Shown here one piece after another: positions 43,856 through 55,191 of a stretch of 64,000 nucleotides of DNA. Position numbers and translations under genes: made by a program. The notes below the pieces were generated by a model, which was given only the letters and a program-made list of their open reading frames with translations, did not search any database and had not been told where the DNA came from. This DNA is from Turritopsis dohrnii (lineage: Eukaryota > Cnidaria > Hydrozoa > Anthoathecata > Oceaniidae). The stretch covers positions 682,001 to 746,000 of the forward strand of contig BQMF02000040.1 in NCBI GenBank assembly GCA_027922465.2. Direction: 5' to 3'. Position 1 is the first letter of the stretch, and the number at the start of each line of letters is the position of its first letter.

Positions 43856-44851
43856 ATGGATCCAGGTAAAATACAATTGATAGTTGAATGTGTTGCAGCT
43901 GGATTTGGTTTGTTTGTAGTGGTGATTTGTTCCATATCAATTTACATAGAATGCTGTAAAGAAAAAGCAAAAGCATTTCAAGAATTGATCATCTTCTTGA
44001 TATTCCCACGAGATTTCATTGCTATAGAGCGAGTAACCATTGAAGATGGATCCAAGAGGCAGTCACTGATACTTTTGGGGAACATTGTTTATCGTGAACA
44101 CGAAGCCAAAACACGTACATGCTGCTTCATAGCAGCTATGTTTCTTGGCACTGAATTACTTGTTATTTTTGCAGCATTTTCTCTTTTTAAACAAGAACAA
44201 GGTTGCGCAGCTGGCGTAATCAACAAGGCCGAAGATTGGTGGTGCTTCTATGAAGGAAACGATTTTGATTGTTTCAATTATCTTATGAAAAATGCGACAA
44301 AGAATTTCAGGGTCGACAAGGTGGTATGTACTAAATTCTCTTTTTCATTTGGACTGGCCGCTGCAAGAGTACTTGGTACATACAAACTCGTCATTTTTGT
44401 GGCAAGAATTATGGGAAAGTTTTATCAAAAGCTTGGTGATCGGAGACATGAATACTGTCGAGTGAGAGGCAAGGATTTAAGATGCTTTTGTCTTTTATTC
44501 CTCTCGATCCTTTTGTCTGTTCTATACATTGCAGCATTCGTCGGCTTGTGGATTTATTTAGCGAGGAATGGCTGGACGAATTTGGACATATACCAATTTA
44601 TAGAATATTTGGTTTCCAGTTTTTTGCTTTTTGCGTTGCCATGGGCGATGGTCAATAGTACAAGGAAACGATATTTTTTGGGCGAAAGTGAGGAATATCC
44701 ATTGACTAAGGAAAATAGACGTTTGGACACTTTAACAAACAGGAATGCTCATATCGTGTCACCAGAAAACATTATTGTGAACACTTCTAGCAAGCGAAAG
44801 AAGAAACAAAAGAATCAAAACAAGACTGATACCGTTTTAGACATCCCTTGA
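43856..44851 (+). CDS. Multi-pass membrane protein of unknown family (paralogue 2)
   Basis: 331-aa single-exon frame, clearly paralogous to 34752-35627 (shared FQE(L/W)II, F(P)RDFIAIERVT, KRQSLILLGN, EAKTRTCCFIAAM, GNDFDCFNYL, GLAAARVLGTYKL, KRYFLGESEEYPL). The same five hydrophobic segments and four loop Cys are kept. It differs by a longer loop before hydrophobic segment 4 and by a C-terminal tail of about 45 residues with a basic SSKRKKKQKNQ stretch, suggesting a different cytosolic contact or turnover signal. It probably arose by the local duplication that also copied about 1.2 kb of upstream DNA. Function unknown. Confidence 0.82.
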   Translation: MDPGKIQLIVECVAAGFGLFVVVICSISIYIECCKEKAKAFQELIIFLIFPRDFIAIERVTIEDGSKRQSLILLGNIVYREHEAKTRTCCFIAAMFLGTELLVIFAAFSLFKQEQGCAAGVINKAEDWWCFYEGNDFDCFNYLMKNATKNFRVDKVVCTKFSFSFGLAAARVLGTYKLVIFVARIMGKFYQKLGDRRHEYCRVRGKDLRCFCLLFLSILLSVLYIAAFVGLWIYLARNGWTNLDIYQFIEYLVSSFLLFALPWAMVNSTRKRYFLGESEEYPLTKENRRLDTLTNRNAHIVSPENIIVNTSSKRKKKQKNQNKTDTVLDIP

Positions 44852-45699
44852 AGATTCGTTGTAATCCGTTTTGACGATAACTTTGAGTATTTATTTATTG
44901 TCATGTTTTATATGTGTTGGTTATTTATTTATTTTATTGTTAAAAAGGACGCCATTTGTTGTTTTATTGTTGTTTTAATTACTTTTTTTATCGAAAAGTG
45001 CAGAATTTTGTAGTCAACTAGTAGAATTCCTCTTTCTTCTGAGTGAAAGATAAATCCATATTGAAGCCTCCAGTTGATAAATATTACGACGCTCTAAGTG
45101 AAATCCAGGAACAAGAGGAAATGTTTTTTATATTTATTTTGTTAAGGAGTTTCCGATATTTCGCTATCCGCATTCGCCCGTTTTTTTAAGAAATCTGAAG
45201 TTATTAGCTTGTTCTAAAAAAAACTTCAATAAAAGCCTTTTTAAGTTTTCAATGTGTAATGGAAGGAAGTGTATGGAAAAGTTGTCCTTGTTCATAGTCT
45301 TCGATTAATATTATTCTTATTTTCATTTTCAATATTATGTAAAATTATTTAATTGTTCACATTATTGTGCCTAGATAAATCATCTTGCTGGTCGTTTGAT
45401 CATTGCGTTTCTCAAACGCCGCCGCCTACTCTCTTTCGTCCAGTGCATTTTGTCTTGCAGTCTCATAGCTGAGATTTATCTCGGCAAGGTCTTCTTTTAC
45501 TGTTGATCAAGGAAATATAAAACGGATTTTAAAAAATAGAAAATATAAAAAATATAAAACGGTTTTATATTTTCTGGTGTTTTGATATCCAAGTGGTTTG
45601 GTGGTTTTCCCTAGAGATCTTTTGAAACGTAGCGTGTGATCTCCGCGCACGGTACGATAACACACACATTCCAATTTCAACATGGTGGGTTTCTAATGA

Positions 45700-47170
45700 A
45701 AACAAAATATGGCCACTACGTATCATATGTTCATATGTTTTTCGAGAGCGAAATAAGGAGAGTTTCAAGAGTTAAGGCATGATGTGTAGAATCAAGTTTG
45801 TTTAAAAGAGACATGTGGAAGAATGAAGAAGGAATTACAAATCGTATTGTGGAATTACTGTGGGTTACTAGCATAATTTTTAGATAGCCAGTGATAGTGA
45901 TTCAAACTAAAGATTTAGCTATATATAAGTTATCAGCATAGAGCAATTTTTCTGGACCTAACATCATTAATTTCCTAAAAATCCTTAGACTATTACAACT
46001 AGTAGTAATTTATTTGATAAAGTAGGTTATGTAAAGCAATTAATGGGCAGCATAAGATAAGAGTTGACGTGGGACCTACAACTGAAAGAATGCTAGTGTA
46101 GTGAGCCACATGTGTAATCGAGTGTATATGTATAGAAGATAAAATGAAAAATCAGAAGCTGTATAAGATTAAGTGGCTGGTGAGTTGAATGTAAACTGTT
46201 TAGGAAATTTCAGAGAAGAATCAAATTGGATCAAATCAAAACAAATCGAAACTAATATGAAAACGGTATATAGAATTTTTGGTGCATGTTATTTTTCATC
46301 AACAGAGCCCCCAAACTGAGTCTGGGTATACTCAATAAAAAGCCTTCTTCCAATCCACAATAGCAAAGAATACAGATGCTTAAGCTATACCATCTTTGTG
46401 CCTAATTACGGACAGCCTTCGTAATTACGGACATCAAAATGTAAACAAACATTCTTGTCACAAACATAGACATGCATTCTTGCCAAGATCACCACGTATA
46501 ACTGAATAAAATGTTTTATGAAACAGAGCAAAAGAGAGCAATTACCAGAAATATGTGAAGAAATGAACTGTGAACCATGAAGAAGCCTCTTTATTTAAAT
46601 ACTCATTATATAATGTTCTCCTCCACTGAAGTGATCGATTTCAAATGCGATAAACATAGAAATGTTATAGTTTAGCTAAATAAATCGATCCAAACATTGA
46701 AAAGTTTGACCTGTTTTTCTCTCAAAGTAAGAGTTTTCACTGGGAAAATGTATTTTTCCTTGTACTTCATTCAATTTAAACCCATAATTTTCACCTGTGA
46801 ATTTAAAAGATTCCCGTAGTATGCACCACAAATTTAACAAGCGCCTTGGCGCATTATACAGGTTTGCACATAAACTCAACACGTCGTTTTATATAGATTT
46901 TTAATCATATCACGAGCTCGTAAAATTACGTAGGACTCTCGAGGGAGATTAAGAGTCTATTAAGAAATTTGTGGAATAGAAGTCAAAAGTTTGTGTTTTA
47001 GTTTGATTGATTGTACGGCATGTGCAGTGTTTTTAATTTTACAGACAGTTGGAATTATGTTTTGATCGATGTCCGTAATTACGAAGGCTGTCTGTAATTA
47101 GGCACGAAGACAGTATAATATATATAAATGTTCACTTGCAACTGTCTCAGAATTACAATATGGCATGAAT
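45700..47170. repeat. Segmental duplication block B, copy 2, split by a MITE
   Basis: ACAAAATATGGCCACTACG, CATATGTTTTTCGAGAGCGA, TCCAATCCACAATAGCAAA and CACTTGCAACTGTCTCA follow the order of copy 1 at 40600-41060. The last two are separated by a 708-bp TIR element at 46398-47105, which therefore inserted after the duplication. Confidence 0.65.
46398..47105. mobile_element. MITE of 708 bp with long TIRs (GTGCCTAATTACGGACAG)
   Basis: The left GTGCCTAATTACGGACAGCC continues to TTCGTAATTACGGACATC; the right end is its complement with one mismatch, about 38 bp in all. Inside each TIR the TAATTACGGACA motif occurs twice. No coding frame of note. It disrupts duplication block B, copy 2. Confidence 0.88.
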
Positions 47171-47807
47171 CAAGCAAGTAGGCACAGCAAAAAATAAAAG
47201 ATGAAAAACGCGTGAAAATATCCCTAGCTGCACAATCATCGCGACTGTGAATTGTTTGCACATATAACTTTTGAAAATATTATTTGTCAAAAAAATTGAA
47301 AAATTATACATAGCTTTAATATTCACCACTAAATTAATATATATACCTGAAGATGAACTGTGAGAAGTTTCACGGCTTCATTTGATTTATTTCTTAAGAT
47401 ATTTACAATTAAAGAGCTCAAACAGTCGTCATCATGATAGATTATTAAGAGGCATCCAGTTCATTAAATTTTAAACTTTGTGACATATTTATGCAATCAC
47501 CATTTTGTGTATGAGTGAGAGCAGAGATATGTAAAGATATCTTCTCTACATATCTCTGGTTAGAGAAACAGAGGATGCGTAAAATTATCTATGCTAAAAT
47601 GAAACAAATTCTTAAAAGCTGATTAGAGTGAAAGAAATCTGTACTTCTGCCATTTTATAATTGAGTTAGCCTGTAGTGGAGTCATAGATGCCAGAAAAGA
47701 CCTGATGTAATTTAGAAAATCCCAATTGGTTATTTTGTATATATATATATCAATGTTTATCACAAGGCAGTATTTTGGATCCATCGTAAAATGCTCTTGT
47801 TTAATTT

Positions 47808-47990
47808 GTAATTTATCAGTATTATAATACTGATAAATTACTGATTATTTATCAGTATTTACCGATTATTTTATCAGTAATTACTGATTACTTCATGGAA
47901 CGAATTACTGATAAATCGAACGAATTACTGATAAATTGAATGAATTACTGATTAAATCTTTTGTTTTCTAATCAATAATTTACTGAATTT
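47808..47990. repeat. 34-bp perfect palindrome followed by AATTACTGAT repeats
   Basis: 47808-47841 is a perfect palindrome (half-site GTAATTTATCAGTATTA). It is followed by six or more copies of AATTACTGAT/ATCAGTAATT in both orientations up to 47990. AT-rich and able to form a cruciform. Confidence 0.88.
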
Positions 47991-48848
47991 ATCAGAAATT
48001 ATCACTTGTTACCCTCAAACCATCACATATTACCTGAAGGTCCTGCAGCCCTCACTCACTGGATCAACTTGTAACAGATTATTTCTATCCCAAGTAAATT
48101 CTCTTATAATATAGCTTTTCTATGTTGCAGTCTTATATAAATAACTAATACCAAATTGGTATCGGCAATACCTATAATTTCCAACACACCGTTCACTAAC
48201 CTGATTAGTCTTAGAAGCTTCACATTTCTGATCATCACTTTTCTCAACTATTTATTTCTACTTCATATATACATGCCTTCTTTCCAACTTTTCATACTTT
48301 CCTTAGATGCCCTGGTCACATGAACAATTTTAATTGCAGCTCTGGTATCAAGTTTCAGTTTTTGGTGATAAAATTAACCTAATGGGCTGCAGACCTCAGT
48401 GGATTTAGAAAGAATTACATGGGATCAACATTATGGTAGTAAAATTGCCAGGACTATACAAATCCTTGGCAGCAGTATATGGTCTGAGCATTTGGTATGC
48501 TAAGGAGACGCTGGGGAATTTGAAAAGGTCTATTTAAGAATTATGTTTCTGCGGTAATATGAGCATGAAAAAAATATAACACTTTTAGAAACATTTGCAT
48601 TAACACGGAATTGTTTTTGTGAAGATGTCATAAAGAGTCAGTTTTTACCCTTTTTACCCATTACATAATTTTCCATTTGTCTCAAAGTCTCTCCCATACG
48701 AGTGTCTTTTGTATCTGACACAATGTATTTTTGTTTTATTAGTAATTGGATGTATAATGTATTGTTTTCTCACATCCATTTTATTTTGTTGTCTAGAGAA
48801 ACAAGAAGTTCATTTGATGTTTTTGTCCAGCTTTTCTTGAATTTGTAA

Positions 48849-51800
48849 ATGCCAGGCAAGCAATCAGGAGCAAGGCGTTATGAGCCACCATCCCCTTCTT
48901 TAGAAGGCTATGACAATATTGAGGAAGCATTTTTGAAAGATGTAGAAAAACTCCATGATAAACTCCCACAACCATTTCGGAGAATTGATAAAATTCTTTG
49001 GGAAGTATTCGAACATGCTTGGGTTGTTATCGAACAAAACGAAAAAGAAAGGGAATACAAACAATCCAATCAGTTAGAAATCGATAAATTATTATACGAA
49101 GAAGAGCTAACTATTTGTTCTCCTGTTCATTCATTAGCAGTATGTGAAAGTTATGTTTTCATTGGAGGTGTCACTGACGTTGTGGTTTATAAACTCCCAA
49201 GCCTTTGTAAAATCAATTCTTTCAAAAGCCATGAAAGTGATAGCTCTTGGATTGACAAGCTGTCGATACTGACTTTTTCAGAAGACAAAGTGCTTTTATT
49301 ACTTGCAAAGAAAGCAGGTAGGAATTTTAATTACATAAACTTTTAAGGCTTAAAATTTTTGCTTGAATGAAAGTTAGGGTGTATTTATATAACTGAATAT
49401 TTCCTTTTTCACAAAAAACAGTTAAAAAGAGATAATTGTATGTTGTTTATTGATTCTCTTCTGTTTATTTAATGTGGAAAATTAAGATTGAAGTACAAAG
49501 TGAAACCACTGTATTACGCAGCTGAAAGGGTTACCCTGGTGAAATATGTTTTTAAATAAATAAAAAATACGTAGCTGTTACCTTATTCTCGGAAAATTCA
49601 CAAAAGTGGAATTAGCACCATGGATGGACCAAAATATTTAAATTTTCAAATGAATTTAACATAAATCGAGGAAGACTTTTGTATATCGCATAATTTGTAT
49701 TTGTATTTGTATTTATCAAATTTTTATACAGGATGACCATTTCAGATTTTATACAAGTATATATGCAAGTAAAATTCTATTATCAATATGGGTCCTGTTG
49801 AAGTTAAAAATGTTATAATAAAAGTAAATATTAATGTTGGTAAATGATTGTAAATATATACAAAGGTTAAAATATGACCCAGAGTTGTAAGAAAATCAAG
49901 AGGAAGTGAAAATTAGTGGAAAAAGGGGGAAATGAAACACGTGTAGCATACGTGTTGGGAAGAACAAGGATGGGCTATGAGCTATGAGGGCTATAAGGCA
50001 GTAAAAATGAAAGGAATTGAGGAATGGATGAAATAGCAGCAATTAGAGACACTATACTACTCCTATTACAGTAAAAACTCAACAGTTATAACTTTGCGAC
50101 CAATCTTTTCTTATACTATAATATATATATAAGACATGAAATATAACAATAACATAATGTTACTACTTTCCTTTAACAAGAAAGGAAGGTGAATATAAGA
50201 GTCAGTATACAATAGCTCATGCTATTAAGTATCAGTTTTTTTGAGCGCACTAAGGAAGATGTCCTTAGCCTATATCTAGTCATCTTCACAGTCAATTCAA
50301 ATAATTACGCCTTTAGAATTCATGGTTCGATTCCATGTAAGCTTTTGTCCCTTACTTCTCATATTGTGATGAGACTCTGCCAGCCTTTCGAAAAGAGCGT
50401 TTATATGGCTAGCCTCTGCTGCAGATACGTCATATAACTTCTTATCATCTGGCAGAGCTTCTTGTTGTTGTTGGATATCAGTTGGTTGACAGATATCGAC
50501 TTGATGGATATCGACTTGTTGTAGGATATTGTCTTGTTGCTCTGGAATATCAACTTGTTGTACAGTATCGCCTTGTTGTGCAGTATCGCCTTGTAGTGCG
50601 ATATCACCTTATTTCACTTGATTTTTGTCTCGAATACGTCTGGAATCTCCTCTGTTCAGAAAAAGTTGATTCCCAACGGTCTTGGTAACTTCATAAGTAT
50701 GGGGGTCAAAAGGGGACTTCACTGTTGTTTTCTTCTGGCGTATCAAAACACTGTCTCCAGTTGCAATGTATTTCGCCTTTGCCTTCGTTCTTTTATCATG
50801 GTAGCTTTTCTGGGCCATTCATTTTTTGTTGTGATGTTCACGGACAGAAGCTGTGTCCTTGTCGTCTTGTTTGATGGCGATATGAGGAAGCGTAGTAGCA
50901 AGTCTACGGTTGAAGAGCATCTCTGCTGGTGATGTGTTAGTAGTAGAATGAGGAGTAGCATGGTAGTGTAGGAGAAAATTGTAAAGCTCAGATTTTAGTG
51001 ATTTTCCTTCAACAGTAGCAGTGTGCACAAGCTTGCATAGTTGTTTTACAAAGTTTTCTGCAAAACCATTGCCACTGGGGTCCTCTGCTGAAACTGGGGT
51101 CAGTTGAAACCCTTTTTCTGCTGCATACTGTGCCATTTCACCACTTGAGTAGGGTGGTCCATTGTCAGAAGTCACTGATTCTGGGATGCCATGTGTTGCA
51201 AAAACTCTGTCTAGCATTGGTTGGAGTTTTTTGAATGATGTAGAGCTTACAATATCGACTTCAGGGTATTTAGAATATTGATCGATAATGACGTGCAGGT
51301 AGTATTGTCCCCCGATTGGTCCTTTGAAATCTGCATGTAGCTTCTGCCAGGGTTTATCTGGAAGGAAGTTTGGTTCAAGTGGAACAGGTCTTGTGTAATT
51401 GTTGGATGCCATGCAACCAATGCAGCTTTCTACATAATCTTTGGCTAGTTTTCCCATTCCTGGAAACCAGCAGGTTTGTCTCAACAATCTTAGTGTCTTT
51501 TCTATGCCTTGATGGCCTTCATGAGCCAATCCAATCACATCTGCAGGGGCTAATACAGGATTTGAATTTGGGCGGCGGTAGCCGCACATTGAGCGTGACG
51601 AGCGAAGCGAGCCAGGCGAACAAATGCAGCTGGGGGTCAGGGGGGGCGCTGTAAGCCCCCTCTGTGGGGTCCGGGGGCGAAGCCCCGAAAAATTTTCGAT
51701 TTGAGGGCCTAGAATGGTCTAAAATGCGTTCTATTTTAACATACTATACATATTCTTAGTCCCTTAAAACTTTCTCATTTCTTGTTATTCGTGTCGTAAC

Positions 51801-54800
51801 AGTCTTTCCTGTAGAATCTTCAAATGTTCTTTGAAATTCAATCACGCGAATCGGCGTGTTTACCTTCCGCCATTTTTGATTTCCTTACTTTGTGTATATT
51901 TTACAGGACTATATAATCATTTCGAAAGTTTCAGTTCGTAAAGTAACCACCTAGCCTTGGTAACCAGGTACGGAAACCTCACAGAGTGCCCTTCTTTCCC
52001 AGCGCTTCTTCTCTGCTTTACGCTAAATCGTAAGTCTGATTTAGCGCAAAAGAGAGAAGAAGCGACGGTAACGAGGTTGGCTTTCCGCTTTAAAATAAGA
52101 TGAACGAGTTTTGTTTCTCCTCACGATTCCTTTTTTCCCTTTCTTTCGTTTTGCTCTTCTCACATTCTTTTTTGATCTTTTCAAAAAAAAATTTTTCCCT
52201 TTTTTTTTTGAATTTGGGCGCCTTGATCTTGGCGCCCAATAGCGGTTACTGCTATGAAATTTGACCTGTATTAGCCCCTGATCTGCTCTCAGGGATGATG
52301 GAATGATGACTTGCTCACCTCGCATGACAACATCATTGATGACATATAATTCATTGAAAACTCCTGCATACTACTTGAGGTTCTTTTAACATCCAGAATC
52401 ATCGTGAGTGTGAAGCATATGGATAAGACTTTGAAGCTCCTTGTCAATCGAGGTTACCTTCTGCAGTATGTTGACGGTGACTGCTTTTGGCATGCTGTCT
52501 TCTAGCAGCCGGTTGACAAGAATATCTCCTCCTTCTTCTGTGCACCAGCTCTCTACTTGCTGCTGCGTAAATTTGTGTGTTGGTGGGTGACGTGAGCCAT
52601 AGTCACATGGTGTGAGGCTGCCTGGTTCATTTATGACATTGTATTGGAATGACAGCAGCTTATTCCTGTGATTGCTGACATGGAGTTGCTTCGGTTTAGA
52701 TGTATTGTTATAAATTGGTACTAGGGGTGCATGATCAGTAACTATTTCGACATGAGTTCCTAAGGTATACATTTTATTCATATGCATACCGGTAACAATT
52801 GCATTGCTTTCTCTTTCAATTTGGCTGTAGGCTGCCTCCGTTTTTGTCCATGCTCAAGAAGTTTGATTTACTGGACGCCAATGTTGCTCCCCGTGAATGT
52901 CATATGCTTGGGAAAGTGTTGCTTGGGTCCCAATCGGGCTTGAGTTTACATATAGCCTCGTCTTACCTTGAGTGTCGTATGGTGCAAGCATTGTTGTACT
53001 ACAAAGTCGTCTTTGAATCTCTGCAAATGCAGATGATTCAGTTTTTCCACAGACAAATCGTGCATTTTTCTTTGTAAGAGCTCGTAGTGGTGCAGTGAGC
53101 TCTGGATATGATCTGTCACCAGATGGACCATGCAGGAATTTGCTGTTGAACTGGACTGTCTGCAAGAAGCTTTTGACATCTGCAGTATATTTAGGAGCAG
53201 GCCAGTTTTTGATAATTTGGCACTTCTCTGGGTCAGGTGACATTCCTTCTTGTGAGTAAATGTTACCAAACCATTTGACTTTTGGCTTTCCCAGCTCACA
53301 CTTGTCAGGACGTAAAGTGGCATAGTGCTCCATCAGTTTCTTTAATACTTCTCGAAGTGTCATGTCATGCCGGCGTCCTTGGCCATGGACAAGAATGTCG
53401 TCTTTGATGTGGATAGCATTTTTGCAGTCTTTGATAAGCTCCTGATCTTCTTTTGTATTTCGCTACTTGCTGGGCTTGTTCCCATAACCATACGTTTATA
53501 TTGGTAAATGCCCCAGGGGGTGCGGAAGGCGTAAAACTTCCGTGCCTTCTCTTCAATTTCAAACTGGTGGTAACAGTTAGTCATGTCTAGAGTGGTAAAT
53601 CTGTCACTACCCTTTAACTGATGCCGGAGCATTTCTGGTGTAGGAATTGGTTCATGAGTTGTGTAAATTTCTTTGTTCACAGCTTAACAAATGTTACTCT
53701 AATTCGATCAGTGTTTTTCTTGTCAGTGATAACCAGGTTACTAATGAAGGTCCCTGGTAATTCTTCAGTTATTGGTCCCTTAATGACATCATCCTTTAAC
53801 ATTGCTGCTATCTCAGCTTTGAGTCTGGAGATGTAGTGTAAGGGAATTCTCCTTGGAGGTTGCACAACAGGTTTGACATCATCTTTCACGTGAATCTTTA
53901 TTGGATTTTGTTGGATTTTGTTGGATTTTTTTTTATTGATTTTGCCCGTTGAGTGCGAGAACACAGAGGAGAATTCTTTAACGATTTTGTCTATGTTTAA
54001 ATCTATTTCTCGCTGTGTCTGTTTGTCAGATTTAGAGTGTTCAGGATAGTCCTCATTTGAAGAATCAGATAGATGTTGTATGACCTCTTCTGAGGCCCCA
54101 ACTACATTGAGTGTTCGCCCAGAAGGGATTGTTCTTTCGGGTCATCAACAACATACACCCATGTTGTAATAGTTGCTCCTCGTTTTGCCTGAAGAGTGAC
54201 ATGAGCTTTGCCTTTTATTGGAAAGTGGTAGGCAGTACCATATGGTCTAAATCGTTTTGAAGTCTTTACAAATTTACACTTATTATCTTCGTGTAATTTT
54301 TCTCTGATCAAACTCCATCTGTGCTTATTGTTTTACGTTCGTGCATCACGGACCACATCAAGATTCAGTGTTAACATTTTCATAAGAAACTTTTACTTAA
54401 TTAGAAAAATCAAGGTTCTGCAAAATTGTGTGGGTTGACGTCAACTAGTGTCACATCCCTCCCCCCTCCCCCGTCAACCAGCGTCAACTTTAGCATAACC
54501 CCCCTCCCCCTTCCCCCTTCATTTGTGAACAGTCCCTTAGCTCATCGTAAGATACATTGTCTTGTAGAGCTCTCTCACGTAGTTTTGGATTAGATGTCTG
54601 TAATACTATTGCATCAACTGCTGCTTGTTTACAATCATAATTTTCGTAAGAGATGAGTTTAGCGGCGTTGCTTACTTCCTGTGACCACTTCTCAAATGAC
54701 TTCTGTCCTTGGAAGAAGTTTCAAAACAACATGTTACGTTGGACAACAATGTTTGTCCTGCTTATTAATCCTTCTTTAATCTTCTTGACAGTTGACTGAT

Positions 54801-55145
54801 AAGTGTCTCCATCGACAATCTTCCCAACATGTTGGAAGAGTTCTTTCATGTCTCTTCCACCTTTGAAAAGTAGCATGGCTTTTCTCTCCCCATCACTTGG
54901 AGAGTAAGTTGTACCGTCTGCTTTCCGGAATACTAACTGGAACAGTAACACCATTCGTTCGGTGTATTCTTCAAATCTGTGGAGAGTGCCACCAGGGTTG
55001 GCATCGAGATCTTTGAAGGCTTCTATATCAATGGAATTCATCATAGATTGTTAGTGGCCTGATAGATTGGCCGCTTTCGTTGCCAGTAAAAAACTCAACG
55101 GTTATAACGTTGCGACCAATCTTTTCTTATACTATAATATATATA

Positions 55146-55191
<46 letters not shown>

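Noticed and set aside
50315..50345. tRNA-like B-box (GGTTCGATTCC) with a 5-bp T-stem
   Set aside because: No matching acceptor stem or D/anticodon arms upstream; it lies inside the Gypsy element.
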